The notes under the pieces were generated by a model. The model was not told where the DNA came from, ran no database searches, and saw only the letters and a list, made by a program, of their open reading frames with translations. A DNA stretch of 64,000 nucleotides, from contig NZ_MVIF01000014.1 of NCBI RefSeq assembly GCF_002086675.1, positions 1 to 64,000 of the forward strand, in the 5' to 3' direction. Source of the DNA: Mycobacterium persicum (GTDB lineage: Bacteria; Actinomycetota; Actinomycetes; Mycobacteriales; Mycobacteriaceae). Position numbers and translations under genes: made by a program. Shown one piece after another: positions 50,059-59,653 of this stretch (its first letter is position 1; every line of letters starts with the position of its first letter).

Positions 50059-53000
50059 AAAATGCCCGCTACAGCCCCGCCGAATTAGCTTGTGCGCTGG
50101 GGCTTTTCCCGCCCACGGAGGAGCAGGCGGCCGTGATCGCCGCGCCGCCGGGCCCACTGGTGGTCATCGCCGGGGCCGGAGCCGGCAAGACCGAGACGAT
50201 GGCGGCGCGGGTGGTGTGGTTGATCGCCAACGGCTACGCCGAACCCGGCCAGGTGTTGGGCCTGACGTTCACGCGTAAGGCCGCCGGCCAACTGCTGCGC
50301 CGCGTCCGGTCTCGACTGGCGCGGTTGGCCGGGCTGGAACCCGGCGCGGCGGCGTGCGAATCCGCGGCCACTCCGGTGGTCAGCACGTACCACGCGTTCG
50401 CCGGGTCGTTGCTGCGTGACTACGGATTGCTGCTGCCCGTCGAGCCCGACACCAGGTTGGTTACCGAGTCAGAGCTGTGGCAGCTGGCGTTCGAGGTGGT
50501 CAACGGATATCGCGGTGAGTTGCATACCCAGAAGACCCCGGCGGCGGTCACGGCGATGGTGCTGCGGTTATGGAGCCAGCTCGCTGAGCACCTGGTGGAC
50601 ACCGGGCAACTCCGCTACACCCACGTTGAGCTGGAACGACTGGTGCACACCCTGCCGGCGGGTCCCTATCAGCGCGACCGCGGCCCCAGCCAGTGGTTGC
50701 TGCGGATGCTGGCCACCCAGAATGAGCGCGCCGAGTTGGTGCCATTGCTGGATGCGTTGCTCGAACGCATGCGGGCCGGGAAGGTGATGGACTTCGGGTT
50801 GCAGATGGCGTCTGCCGCGCGGCTGGCGGCGTCGTTCCCGCAGGTCGGTCGCGAACTGCGGAACCAATTCCGGGTGGTGTTGCTCGACGAGTACCAAGAC
50901 ACCGGCCATTCCCAGCGGGTCGCCTTGTCGTCGTTGTTCGGCGGCGGAGTCGACGACGGGCTGGCGCTCACGGCGGTCGGGGACCCGATCCAGTCGATCT
51001 ACGGCTGGCGCGGTGCCTCGGCGACGAACCTGCCACGCTTCACCACCGACTTCCCCCTCTCCGACGGCACACCAGCGCCGATTCTGGAGCTGCGGACCAG
51101 TTGGCGTAACCCGCCGCGAGCGCTGCACCTGGCAAACGCCATATCTGCAGAGGCGCGCCGGAGATCGGTCGCGGTGCGGGCATTGCGGGCACGTCCGGAC
51201 GCCCCGCCCGGGACCGTTCGCTGCGCACTGCTCCCCGATGTGCAGGCCGAACGTGACTGGATTGCCGACCATCTTCAGCGGCACTACTTGCGGGCTCGGG
51301 TCGATGGGGTCGGCCCGCCTACCTCAGCCGTTCTGGTGCGCCGCAACGCTGACGCGGCACCCATCGCCGATGCACTGCGTGCTCGCGGGATCCCGGTCGA
51401 AGTGGTTGGGCTGGCCGGCCTGTTGTCCATTCCAGAGGTCGCCGACGTGGTGGCCATGCTGCGCGTGGTGGCCGAGCCGACGGCTGGAGCCGCGGCGATG
51501 CAGGTGCTGACCGGTCCCCGCTGGCGGCTCGGTGGCCGGGACCTGGCAGCGTTGTGGCGGCGCGCACTGGCCCTGGCGGGCGGCCCCAACGAATCTTCGC
51601 CCGAGTCGATTGCGGCGGCAGCCGGCCCTGACAGCGACACCCCCTGTCTGGCCGACGCGATCAGCGACCCGGGTCCGGCCGACTGCTACTCGGTGGCAGG
51701 CTACCGGCGCATCGTGGCGCTGGCCGGCGAACTGAACCTGCTGCGTGCGCAACTCGGCCATTGCCTACCGGATCTGGTTGCCGAGGTGCGCCGCGTGCTG
51801 GGCGTCGATTGCGAAGCCCGCGCCAAATCCGGCGCTGCCGCACAGTGGTCCGGCACCGAGCATCTCGACGCCTTCGCCGACGTGGTAGCGAAATACGCCG
51901 AGCGGGCTACCCCGTCGACCACGGAAGTGCCGGCACACGCGTCGGTGGCTGGTCTGCTGGCCTACTTGGACGTGGCCGCAGAAGTGGAAAACGGCCTGCC
52001 CCCCGCGCAGCCCGCGGTTGCCCGCGACAGGGTGCAGGTGCTGACCGTGCATGCCGCAAAGGGCTTGGAGTGGCAGGTCGTGGCGGTTGCCCACCTGTCG
52101 GGTGGCGTTTTCCCGTCAACCGCGTCGCGAAGCACCTGGTTAACCGACCCCGGTGAGCTACCGCCACTGCTGCGCGGCGACCGCGCCTCGACCGGGGTGC
52201 TCGGTATCCCGGTCCTCGACACCTCGGCGGTGACCAATCGAAAACAGCTGGCGGACAAGATCTCCGAGCACCGTCATCAGCTCGATCAGCGACGTGTCGA
52301 TGAGGAGCGCCGGTTGCTATATGTGGGAGTCACTCGTGCCGAGGACACCCTGCTGATATCGGGTCACCACTGGGGCGCTACCGGGGTCAAGCCGTGCGGG
52401 CCGTCGGAATTCCTCTGCGAAGTCAAAGACATCATCGATCACTCGATTACGGCCGGCGAGCCGTGCGGGACTATCGACCAGTGGGCTCCCGCACCGGCTG
52501 AAGGTGAGCCTAACCCGTTGCGGGACAATGTTATCCAAGCAGTCTGGCCAGCCGAGCCGCTGGGCGCGCGGCGCTCTGACGTGGAACGCGGGGCCCGGCT
52601 GGTGGCTGAGGCGACAGCGGCCGAAGTGGTCGGCGCCGGGGACGCTGACGCCGAGGGGTGGACCCATGACGTCGATGCGCTACTGGCCGAACGTGCGCGC
52701 ACGGTGCAACCGCCGGCCCGCGAGCTGCCGGGCCAATTGTCGGTCAGCGGTCTGGTGGAGCTGGGCCGCGATCCTGCCAAGGCACGGCAGCGGCTAGCCC
52801 ACCGTCTGCCGTCGCGTCCGGATCCGCAGGCATTGCTGGGCAACGCCTTTCACTCCTGGGTCCAGCAGTTCTACGGAGTCGAATTGCTGTTCGATCTCGG
52901 TGACCTTCCGGGTGCCGCCGACTCCGACGCAAGCAACGCCGAGGAGTTGGCCAAACTGCGAGCGGCGTTCACCGCATCGCCCTGGGCTGCTCGCACCCCG

Positions 53001-53333
53001 ATCGCGGTAGAAGTGCCGTTCGAGATGCCGATCGGCAACACCGTGGTTCGCGGCCGCATTGATGCGGTGTTCGCCGACCCCGACGGCGGCGTCACCGTGG
53101 TTGACTGGAAGACCGGTGAGCCGCCACGCGGGCCGGAAGCCAGGCGGCAGGCCGCCGTCCAGTTGGCCGTCTACCGGCTGGCATGGGCAGCGCTGCTCGG
53201 CTGCTCGGAGTCATCGGTACGCACCGCGTTCTACTACGTCCGCAGTGGCATCACCGTTGTTCCCGATGAGTTGCCCGACGGTGCGGCGTTGGCTGCGCTG
53301 CTGGCTGACTCCGCTCACCCTTGCGACACCTGA
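50055..53333 (+). CDS. adnB: AdnB subunit of the AdnAB helicase-nuclease
   Basis: This 1092-residue second subunit of AdnAB has a UvrD-type motor. Walker A is GAGAGKTETM (residues ~38-47), motif II LLDEYQDTGHSQR, motif III AVGDPIQSIYGWRG, and motif VI RRLLYVGVTRAEDTLL. The C-terminal RecB-type nuclease shows GNAFHSWVQ, VRGRIDAVFAD and VVDWKTGEPP. In M. smegmatis AdnB is the main ATP-driven motor and both subunits carry nuclease sites. It starts at GTG 50055, overlapping the adnA stop as GTGA. The frame extends further upstream, but the overlap start is conserved. Rv3201c ortholog. Confidence 0.92.
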   Translation: MKNARYSPAELACALGLFPPTEEQAAVIAAPPGPLVVIAGAGAGKTETMAARVVWLIANGYAEPGQVLGLTFTRKAAGQLLRRVRSRLARLAGLEPGAAACESAATPVVSTYHAFAGSLLRDYGLLLPVEPDTRLVTESELWQLAFEVVNGYRGELHTQKTPAAVTAMVLRLWSQLAEHLVDTGQLRYTHVELERLVHTLPAGPYQRDRGPSQWLLRMLATQNERAELVPLLDALLERMRAGKVMDFGLQMASAARLAASFPQVGRELRNQFRVVLLDEYQDTGHSQRVALSSLFGGGVDDGLALTAVGDPIQSIYGWRGASATNLPRFTTDFPLSDGTPAPILELRTSWRNPPRALHLANAISAEARRRSVAVRALRARPDAPPGTVRCALLPDVQAERDWIADHLQRHYLRARVDGVGPPTSAVLVRRNADAAPIADALRARGIPVEVVGLAGLLSIPEVADVVAMLRVVAEPTAGAAAMQVLTGPRWRLGGRDLAALWRRALALAGGPNESSPESIAAAAGPDSDTPCLADAISDPGPADCYSVAGYRRIVALAGELNLLRAQLGHCLPDLVAEVRRVLGVDCEARAKSGAAAQWSGTEHLDAFADVVAKYAERATPSTTEVPAHASVAGLLAYLDVAAEVENGLPPAQPAVARDRVQVLTVHAAKGLEWQVVAVAHLSGGVFPSTASRSTWLTDPGELPPLLRGDRASTGVLGIPVLDTSAVTNRKQLADKISEHRHQLDQRRVDEERRLLYVGVTRAEDTLLISGHHWGATGVKPCGPSEFLCEVKDIIDHSITAGEPCGTIDQWAPAPAEGEPNPLRDNVIQAVWPAEPLGARRSDVERGARLVAEATAAEVVGAGDADAEGWTHDVDALLAERARTVQPPARELPGQLSVSGLVELGRDPAKARQRLAHRLPSRPDPQALLGNAFHSWVQQFYGVELLFDLGDLPGAADSDASNAEELAKLRAAFTASPWAARTPIAVEVPFEMPIGNTVVRGRIDAVFADPDGGVTVVDWKTGEPPRGPEARRQAAVQLAVYRLAWAALLGCSESSVRTAFYYVRSGITVVPDELPDGAALAALLADSAHPCDT

Positions 53334-53394
53334 TCGTGGTTACATGTGTCTCGTGCCTGTGTCGTGCTTTGGGATCAGCCGATGACGGATTCCC

Positions 53395-54465
53395 GTGGCA
53401 AAAGGTAGTTGGCGGCGGCTGAGGCGTCTCGACGAGAGGTTGACGGTCCAGCCGAGTTACGCACTCGTCGGCGTGTTGCGCATTCCTTCGGGTCGGGCCA
53501 GTCCCGCGCGCATCATTACCCGCCGAGTGGCGATTGCCCTGGCGGCGTTGTTGGTCGGCGCCATTACCGTCTACGTCGATCGGGACGGATACCACGACTC
53601 ACAGGGCGACGAACTGACGTTCCTGGATTGCCTGTATTACTCGGCGGTGACGTTGTCGACGACCGGTTATGGCGACATCACGCCCATTTCCGAATTCGCG
53701 CGCGCGACCAACGTCTTGATCATCACGCCGCTGCGCATCGCGTTCCTGATCCTGTTGGTCGGGACGACGCTCGAGGTGGTCACGGAGACGTCCCGGCAAG
53801 CACTGAAGATCCAGCGTTGGAGGAACAGAGTGCGCAACCACACCGTCGTCATCGGCTATGGGACCAAAGGCAAAACGGCGATTACCGCGATGCTCGGTGA
53901 CGAGGTGGTCCCAGGTGAGATTGTCGTCGTCGACACCGACCGGGCGGCCCTGGACCGCGCGGCGGCGGCGGGGTTGGTCACCGTATATGGCGACGCCACC
54001 AAATCCGACGTGCTGCGGTTGGCCGGTGCTCAGCATGCGGCCTCGATCATCGTTGCCGCGAGCCGTGACGACACGGCGGCGCTGGTGACTTTGACCGCCC
54101 GCGAGATCTCGCCCAAGGCCAAGATCGTGGCTTCCATCCGGGAGGCCGAAAACCAGCATCTGCTCGAGCAATCGGGGGCGGACTCGGTGGTGGTTTCCTC
54201 GGAGACGGCGGGCCGATTGCTTGGCCTTGCCACCACCACTCCCAGCGTTGTGCAGATGATCGAGGATCTGTTGACGCCGGATACCGGGCTGGCGATTGCC
54301 GAACGCGAGGTGGAGGCGAGCGAAGTCGGCGGTTCTCCGCGGCATCTGGGAGACATAGTGCTAGGCGTCGTCCGCAACGGACACCTATTGCGTATCGGAA
54401 TGCCCGAGGTGGACGCCATCGAGGCCGACGACCGTCTCGTCTACGTCCGCAACACGGGGCACTAG
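53395..54465 (+). CDS. Potassium channel with TrkA/RCK domains (Rv3200c ortholog)
   Basis: This 356-residue ion channel has two membrane helices (about residues 40-60 and 95-120) around a pore loop with the K+ selectivity filter in LSTTGYGDITP. The cytosolic part has an RCK-N Rossmann fold (VVIGYGTKGKTAI, then VVDTDRAALDRA) and an RCK-C domain at the C-terminus. It is a two-TM MthK-like channel. GTG 53395 opens MAKGSWRRLRRLDERL, the conserved start. It ends one base into the nudC start (TAGTG), so the genes are translationally linked. Confidence 0.9.
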   Translation: MAKGSWRRLRRLDERLTVQPSYALVGVLRIPSGRASPARIITRRVAIALAALLVGAITVYVDRDGYHDSQGDELTFLDCLYYSAVTLSTTGYGDITPISEFARATNVLIITPLRIAFLILLVGTTLEVVTETSRQALKIQRWRNRVRNHTVVIGYGTKGKTAITAMLGDEVVPGEIVVVDTDRAALDRAAAAGLVTVYGDATKSDVLRLAGAQHAASIIVAASRDDTAALVTLTAREISPKAKIVASIREAENQHLLEQSGADSVVVSSETAGRLLGLATTTPSVVQMIEDLLTPDTGLAIAEREVEASEVGGSPRHLGDIVLGVVRNGHLLRIGMPEVDAIEADDRLVYVRNTGH

Positions 54466-55397
54466 TGGCGATCGTCGACTTCCGGCTGCGGGACGTTCCA
54501 TTCCTGTCGCGTATCGGCGCGGACCGAGCCGACCACTTGCGGACCGATGTCGACGCCGCGGCTGCCGGCTGGGCCGATGCGGCGCTACTGCGGGTGGATT
54601 CGCGCAACCAGGTCCTGGTTGCCGATGGCCGAGCGGTGCTGGGTTCGGCGGCCGCGCTGGGCGACAAGCCACCGCCGGAGGCGGTGTTCCTGGGTCGCAT
54701 CGAGGGCGATCGCCACGTCTGGGCGATCAGGGGCGAACTGGAGCCCCCCGAGGGGGTGGAGGTCGATGTAGTGGACCTTCGCAGGCTCGGCAAGATCTTC
54801 GATGACACCAGCAGCCAATTGGTGTCGTCGGCGTTGGCGTTATTGAACTGGCATGACACCGCGCGATTCAGCCCCGTCGACGGCACCCCGACCAAACCCG
54901 CCAGGGCCGGATGGTCACGGGTCAGCCTGATCACCGGTCGCGAGGAGTTTCCCCGTATCGACGCGGCGGTGATCTGCCTGGTTCACGACGGCGGTGATCG
55001 CGCGGTATTGGCCCGCCAAGCGGCATGGCCGCCGCGGATGTTCTCTCTGCTGGCGGGCTTCGTCGAGGCGGGTGAATCGTTCGAGGTATGCGTGGCCCGC
55101 GAGATTCGTGAGGAAATCGGTCTGACCGTCCGTGATGTGCGCTACCTGGGCAGCCAACCCTGGCCGTTCCCGCGCTCGCTGATGGTGGGCTTCCATGCCG
55201 TAGCTGACCCGGATCAAGATTTCTCATTCCACGACGGCGAGATCGCCGAGGCCGGCTGGTTCACCCGCGACGAAGTGCGTGCGGCGCTGGACGCGGGCGA
55301 CTGGACAACCGCCGCATCGGAGTCGGCATTGCGGCTACCGGGGTCCGTCTCGATCGCCCGGATCATCATCGAATCCTGGGCGGCGGCGCGCGATTGA
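54465..55397 (+). CDS. nudC: NADH/NADP+ pyrophosphatase, RNA deNADding NudC
   Basis: This 310-residue Nudix hydrolase cleaves NAD(H) and can remove NAD caps from RNA. The Nudix box is GFVEAGESFEVCVAREIREE plus IGL (residues ~200-222), followed by the NudC-specific SQPWPFPRSLM. The zinc-ribbon Cys of E. coli NudC are missing. The mycobacterial enzyme has also been implicated in processing isoniazid- and ethionamide-NAD adducts. GTG 54465 overlaps the channel gene's stop by one base. Confidence 0.92.
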   Translation: MAIVDFRLRDVPFLSRIGADRADHLRTDVDAAAAGWADAALLRVDSRNQVLVADGRAVLGSAAALGDKPPPEAVFLGRIEGDRHVWAIRGELEPPEGVEVDVVDLRRLGKIFDDTSSQLVSSALALLNWHDTARFSPVDGTPTKPARAGWSRVSLITGREEFPRIDAAVICLVHDGGDRAVLARQAAWPPRMFSLLAGFVEAGESFEVCVAREIREEIGLTVRDVRYLGSQPWPFPRSLMVGFHAVADPDQDFSFHDGEIAEAGWFTRDEVRAALDAGDWTTAASESALRLPGSVSIARIIIESWAAARD

Positions 55398-55412
55398 ACT
55401 GCCGCGATCGAA

Positions 55413-56144
55413 CTACGTGACGCGATCGCAGATCGCGTCAAGCACGGTATTGGCGATCCGTTCAGCCGGTTCGATGCCCAATACGCCGACAGACATCAAC
55501 ACCGCATTCTTGACGCGATACAGATGGCTCCAGCCTTGGTCGGTGATCCGCAACGTGGCAGGGTCCGGCTTGTCCACGTTGAACGTGTACTTGGGGTCAT
55601 GTAATGCCATGCACGCGTTCAGCGAAGCTTCCAGCTGGTCGAGCGCTGCGCGCGCTGCATGCGCGTCCGGGTAGATGGCAACGGCTTGACTGACCGAATC
55701 CACCAAAGCCATGCCGCCGGGGCGAATTTCGTCGGTGACGCCGCTGTAGCCGGCACTCCGGAACTCTATCCAGCCGCTGGCGAAGGTGAGATCACTGGTC
55801 CCGGCCGCCCGGCAGGGGCCCGGCGCGTTCAGGTCGCCTGGTGGCGGATGCCGCAAGTCCGCGTGTGAATGTGCGGTCAGTTCCTCGTAATTGGCGATAC
55901 GCCGTACCTCTTCGATGCTGATGATCAACGCATCGGCACCCGATTGCGGCGTGGCGGCGGTGGCGGTGCTCGGCTTCGCTGATGTGCCCTTGTGCGAGCA
56001 TGCCGTGATCACGAGTAGCGCAGTGCAGATGATGAACAGTGACTTGCCCGTGCCGGCAAGGGCGGCGCGAATATCTGCCGCGTGCCGCGTCAGCCGCAGC
56101 GCCAGATATGTCACGCTCGAGCGGGTTGAGCCGGTTGGCCTCAT
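55413..56144 (-). CDS. Putative lipoprotein with PknH-like sensor domain
   Basis: This protein of about 243 residues has a hydrophobic signal segment ending in a lipobox, LLVITACSHKG, which predicts lipid attachment to Cys and cell-envelope location. The mature part matches the PknH-type extracellular sensor fold, with conserved Cys in APGPCRA, LNACMAL and LDAICDR for disulfides. The start is uncertain: ATG 56144 places the Cys near residue 48, longer than usual; GTG 56114 or a later start would give a more normal signal peptide. I recall no gene at this place in M. tuberculosis. Convergent with nudC. Confidence 0.7.
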   Translation of the reverse strand: MRPTGSTRSSVTYLALRLTRHAADIRAALAGTGKSLFIICTALLVITACSHKGTSAKPSTATAATPQSGADALIISIEEVRRIANYEELTAHSHADLRHPPPGDLNAPGPCRAAGTSDLTFASGWIEFRSAGYSGVTDEIRPGGMALVDSVSQAVAIYPDAHAARAALDQLEASLNACMALHDPKYTFNVDKPDPATLRITDQGWSHLYRVKNAVLMSVGVLGIEPAERIANTVLDAICDRVT

Positions 56145-56329
56145 CGTTGATAGCCGTTTTCTGCGGACCGCCGTCCGCCGTTGGGTGGCGCTTATGGTGC
56201 CGGCGAGTTGTGCCCGGAGGTCGACGCCGTAACTTTTATCGTACGGGCGACCGGACCTCTTGTTGGGCACCTTTGCCCAGGCGACGGGCCGTGTCTTGGC
56301 CCTGGGTGAACGGCCGACACCGGGCCGCC

Positions 56330-56584
56330 TCAGCCGCCGACTTCTGCCAGCTTGGCTTTGACCACGTGTGCGCTCGGGTTGGTCAGCGTTGAGCCGTCGG
56401 CAAACCTGACCGTCGGGACCGTCCTGTTGCCGCCGTTGACCGAGGCGACAAACTCCGCGGCCGCGCCGTCGTGCTCGATGTCGACCTCGTCGTACGTGAT
56501 CCCCTCTGTCTTGAGCGCCGTCTTGAGCCGGAAACAGTAGCCACACCATGACGTCGTGTAGATGGTGAGCGCAGCGTTGGTCAT
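56330..56584 (-). CDS. mrx1: Mycoredoxin-1 (glutaredoxin-like, mycothiol-dependent)
   Basis: This 84-residue thiol-disulfide oxidoreductase reduces mixed disulfides between proteins and mycothiol. Active site CxxC is Cys14-Gly-Tyr-Cys17 in YTTSWCGYCF. The cis-Pro (RTVPTVRFADG) and GGNRT loop are intact. Rv3198A ortholog with the same length. ATG 56584 opens MTNAALTIYTTS. Divergent from uvrD2; both are redox/repair genes. A SigH-dependent promoter would be expected but was not recognised. Confidence 0.94.
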   Translation of the reverse strand: MTNAALTIYTTSWCGYCFRLKTALKTEGITYDEVDIEHDGAAAEFVASVNGGNRTVPTVRFADGSTLTNPSAHVVKAKLAEVGG

Positions 56585-56763
56585 AGCTGGTAAACGTAGC
56601 CCGGCGGCCATCCGGGTCATGGAGGGGGCCGTGGGATGGGCAGAAGCGAGGGCATCGCCGGTTTACCCGGGCAGCCTTGGGGGGCAGGCGGCACCGGCGA
56701 CGACGCAGGCCGCGGCGCGTCGAAACGCCCGGCTTGTCGGCCGCCGCTGCCAAGATGGACGCT

Positions 56764-58863
56764 ATGCCGATGGTCGCCGACGCACTGACCGCCGCACTGG
56801 ACGACCAGCAGCGCCAAGCCGTATTGGCTCCACGCGGACCGGTCTGCGTGCTCGCCGGAGCCGGAACCGGGAAGACGCGCACCATCACGCACCGGATCGC
56901 CCGGCTGGTCAGCAGTGGTCATGTGGCTGCCGGTCAGGTACTGGCCGTGACGTTCACCCAGCGTGCGGCGGGGGAGATGCGCGCCCGGTTGCGCACACTG
57001 GGCGCCGCCGCGCAGGTCGGTTCGGGCGTCGGCGCGGTGCAGACGCTGACCTTTCACGCGGCGGCGCATCGCCAGCTGCGGTACTTCTGGCCACGCGTGG
57101 TCGGTGACATCGGCTGGCAGTTGCTGGACACCAAGTTCGCCGTCGTGGCCCGCGCGGCCAGCCGCACCAGGCTTCAGGCCAGCACCGATGACGTCCGGGA
57201 TCTCGCCGGCGAGATCGAGTGGGCCAAAGCCTCGCTGATCGGCCCCGAGGATTACCCGAGCGCGGTGGCGGCCGTGCGCCGGGACACCCCGTTGGACGCG
57301 GCACACATCGCGGCGGTCTACTCCGAATACGAATCCCTCAAAGTCCGCGACGACAGCGTCACCCTGCTCGATTTCGACGATCTGCTGCTGCACACCGCGG
57401 CCGCTATCGAAAATGACGCCGCGGTGGCCGAGGAGTTCCGGGATCGCTACCGCTGCTTCGTCGTCGATGAATACCAGGACGTCACACCGCTGCAGCAGCG
57501 GGTGCTGTCGGCGTGGTTGGGGGATCGCGACGATCTGACCGTCGTCGGCGACGCGAATCAGACCATCTACTCGTTCACCGGAGCCTCCCCTCGCTTCCTG
57601 CTCGACTTCTCCCGCAGGTTCCCCGACGCCACGGTGGTGCGCCTAGAGCGTGACTACCGGTCCACTCCGCAGGTGGTGTCGCTGGCCAATCGGGTGATCG
57701 AAGCCGCGCGGGGCCGGGTCGCGGGCAGCAAGTTGCGGTTATCCGGCCAGCGTGAGCCCGGTCCCGTCCCGTCGTTCCAGGAGTATCCCGACGAGCCCGC
57801 CGAGGCCGCCGCGGTGACGGCGTCGATCGGCCGGCTGATCGAAGCCGGTACTGCGCCTTCGGAAATCGCGATTCTGTACCGGGTCAATGCACAGTCGGAG
57901 GTCTACGAGGAAGCGCTGACCGAAGCGGGAATCGCCTACCAGGTACGCGGCGGGGAGGGGTTCTTCGACCGTCAGGAGATCAAGCAGGCGCTGGTCGCGT
58001 TGCAGCGTGCCGCCGAACGGGGTACCGACGCTGCATTGGCCGACGCGGTCCGCGGCGTTCTGGAACCGCTGGGGTTGACGGCACACGAGCCGGTGGGTGC
58101 GCGCGCCCGGGAACGCTGGGAGGGACTTACTGCATTGGCGCAACTGGTCGACGACGAGGTGGCGCAGCGTCCGCATTTACAGCTTCAGGGACTGTTGTCC
58201 GAGCTTCGGGCCCGAGCCGACGCCCGGCATCCGCCGGTGGTGCAGGGCGTCACCCTGGCGTCGCTGCATGCGGCCAAGGGCCTGGAGTGGGATGCGGTGT
58301 TTCTGGTCGGATTGGCCGACGGCACCTTACCCATCTCGCACGCGCTGGCGCACGGTCCCGACAGTGAGCCGGTCGAGGAAGAGCGTCGCCTGCTCTATGT
58401 CGGAATCACCAGGGCCCGAGTGCATTTGGCCCTCAGCTGGGCGCTGGCTCGGGCGCCGGGCGGTCGCCAGAGCCGTAAGCCGTCGCGGTTCCTCAACGGC
58501 ATTGCGCCGCAGACGCGTGCCGAACCGGGGCCGGGCAAAGCCCGTCGCAACCGGGCCTCCGCCCGCTGCCGGGTCTGCAACAAGGAGCTGACCACCCCGG
58601 CGGCCGTCATGCTGCGGCGATGTGAAACATGCGCAGGCGACGTTGACGAGGGGTTGCTGCTGCAGCTGAAGTCGTGGCGGCTGAACATCGCCAAGGAACA
58701 GAACGTGCCGGCCTACGTCGTCTTCACCGACAACACCCTCATCGCCATCGCCGAGATGCGCCCCGACGACGACGAGGCGCTCATCGCCATTCCGGGTATC
58801 GGTGCCCGAAAGCTGGAACAGTACGGAGCCGACGTGCTCGACATGGTCAGGCAGGCTCGCTGA
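56764..58863 (+). CDS. uvrD2: Superfamily 1 DNA helicase UvrD2
   Basis: This 699-residue 3'-5' DNA helicase is essential in M. tuberculosis. Walker A is [10 protein letters not shown] (residues ~33-42), motif [14 protein letters not shown], motif [15 protein letters not shown] and motif [13 protein letters not shown]. The C-terminal mycobacterial features are a tetracysteine element (CRVC...CETC, about 600-620) and an HRDC domain (about 625-695; [16 protein letters not shown]). Start chosen at ATG 56764; ATG 56755 is equally possible, with neither having a clear ribosome site. Divergent from mrx1. Confidence 0.92.
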   Translation: MPMVADALTAALDDQQRQAVLAPRGPVCVLAGAGTGKTRTITHRIARLVSSGHVAAGQVLAVTFTQRAAGEMRARLRTLGAAAQVGSGVGAVQTLTFHAAAHRQLRYFWPRVVGDIGWQLLDTKFAVVARAASRTRLQASTDDVRDLAGEIEWAKASLIGPEDYPSAVAAVRRDTPLDAAHIAAVYSEYESLKVRDDSVTLLDFDDLLLHTAAAIENDAAVAEEFRDRYRCFVVDEYQDVTPLQQRVLSAWLGDRDDLTVVGDANQTIYSFTGASPRFLLDFSRRFPDATVVRLERDYRSTPQVVSLANRVIEAARGRVAGSKLRLSGQREPGPVPSFQEYPDEPAEAAAVTASIGRLIEAGTAPSEIAILYRVNAQSEVYEEALTEAGIAYQVRGGEGFFDRQEIKQALVALQRAAERGTDAALADAVRGVLEPLGLTAHEPVGARARERWEGLTALAQLVDDEVAQRPHLQLQGLLSELRARADARHPPVVQGVTLASLHAAKGLEWDAVFLVGLADGTLPISHALAHGPDSEPVEEERRLLYVGITRARVHLALSWALARAPGGRQSRKPSRFLNGIAPQTRAEPGPGKARRNRASARCRVCNKELTTPAAVMLRRCETCAGDVDEGLLLQLKSWRLNIAKEQNVPAYVVFTDNTLIAIAEMRPDDDEALIAIPGIGARKLEQYGADVLDMVRQAR

Positions 58864-58883
58864 GCAACGAAACCGCAGGTCAG

Positions 58884-58918
58884 AAAATCGGTTGTGATTG
58901 GCGGCCGTGACCGATTAC
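58884..58918 (+). promoter_or_regulatory. Putative whiB7 promoter with AT-rich WhiB7-type upstream motif
   Basis: AAAAT (58884-58888) lies three bases before a -35-like TTGTGA (58892-58897), with a possible -10 GATTAC around 58913. WhiB7-dependent promoters carry an AT-rich block just upstream of the -35 and whiB7 activates its own gene, so this layout fits autoregulation. Exact -10 uncertain. Confidence 0.45.
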
Positions 58919-58991
58919 CCTCGAAACGCACTTCGCTGCCGGCGTTGAAGGCTGGCAAATCGGCAAACGGTACGAGAGGAGGGTGGCCACG

Positions 58992-59135
58992 ATGCTCGAC
59001 ATCAACATGTTCGGTGTGGGCGTGGCTGCCCCGGCGTCAACCGCGGCAACCCCTCATGCCGCCGCACCGGCGGCAGCGGCTAAGCACCGCGTCGCCGCCG
59101 CGACCGACGCGTCCGTGGATCGGAGCTCAACGTAG
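58992..59135 (+). CDS. whiB7 leader peptide (uORF)
   Basis: This 47-codon reading frame lies in the whiB7 leader. It has a strong AGGAGG (58977-58982), nine bases before ATG 58992 (MLDINMFGVGVAAPAS), and ends at TAG 59135. It is rich in Ala and has few bulky residues. In mycobacteria whiB7 is controlled by translation of a short uORF coupled to an attenuator, so that ribosome-targeting drugs switch on expression. The position, 150 bases before whiB7 and directly ahead of an inverted repeat, fits that model. The in-frame GTG 58983 is too close to the ribosome site to be used. Confidence 0.8.
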   Translation: MLDINMFGVGVAAPASTAATPHAAAPAAAAKHRVAAATDASVDRSST

Positions 59136-59165
59136 ACACTGCGTAGCAGCCCCAGATTTGCCGAA

Positions 59166-59278
59166 TGGCCACGGACCCAAGTCACCAGGATCCGTGGCCA
59201 AACTTGTTGGGGGGCAACCTCCCTCACCTGGTCCGGATCACCTTCGAAAGACAGCCCCAAGACCAGGAAGCAGGTGAG
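59166..59278 (+). promoter_or_regulatory. whiB7 attenuator and ribosome-site sequestering structures
   Basis: A perfect 10-bp inverted repeat, TGGCCACGGA/TCCGTGGCCA, occupies 59166-59175 and 59191-59200, 31 bases after the uORF stop. A second region, CTCACCTGGTC (59223-59233), can pair with GACCAGG (59261-59267) or with CAGGTGAG (59271-59278), the whiB7 ribosome site. These would give alternative antitermination or sequestering folds. Confidence 0.6.
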
Positions 59279-59285
59279 CCAGAAC

Positions 59286-59549
59286 ATGTCAGCACTGACA
59301 GTCCCCAAAAATCGGCTGCCGGCGTTGCCATGCCATGTGGGTAATCCCGACCTATGGTTCGCCGACACCCCAGCTGATCTCGAGCGCGCAAAAACGCTGT
59401 GTACCGGCTGCCCGGTGCGGCGCGAATGCTTGGCGGCCGCGCTGGAACGTGCCGAGCCATGGGGCGTCTGGGGCGGCGAGATTTTCGAGCGCGGCGCGAT
59501 CGTGAGCCGCAAGCGTCCGCGGGGGCGTCCGCGCAAGGTCGCCGCTTAG
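59286..59549 (+). CDS. whiB7: Antibiotic-resistance transcription factor WhiB7
   Basis: This 87-residue Wbl regulator activates intrinsic resistance to macrolides, aminoglycosides and others. The [4Fe-4S] Cys are in LPCHVGNP and TLCTGCPVRRECL; the SigA-contact turn is WGVWGGEIF. The C-terminus has the AT-hook KRPRGRPRK that reads the AT-rich promoter block. Start ATG 59286 (MSALTVP) chosen by homology; ATG 59274 lies in frame but within the ribosome site. Regulated by the uORF/attenuator upstream. A strong terminator follows. Confidence 0.96.
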   Translation: MSALTVPKNRLPALPCHVGNPDLWFADTPADLERAKTLCTGCPVRRECLAAALERAEPWGVWGGEIFERGAIVSRKRPRGRPRKVAA

Positions 59550-59555
59550 CAGGCC

Positions 59556-59582
59556 GGGCCCGGCTCGCCGAGAGCCGGGCCC
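59556..59582 (+). terminator. Strong hairpin terminator after whiB7
   Basis: A perfect 11-bp GC stem GGGCCCGGCTC/GAGCCGGGCCC with loop GCCGA begins seven bases after the stop codon and is followed by AGCTTTGT. It also lies downstream of the convergent ABC1-kinase gene. Confidence 0.75.
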
Positions 59583-59653
59583 AGCTTTGTGGAGACATCG
59601 ACGCCACTCGGCGAAGCGCACGACCGCCGCCGGTTTCCCCGCTCGACCGCGTA

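Noticed and set aside
56145..56888. Long upstream extension of the lipoprotein frame
   Set aside because: It runs antisense through mrx1 and the start of uvrD2 and has no lipoprotein features.
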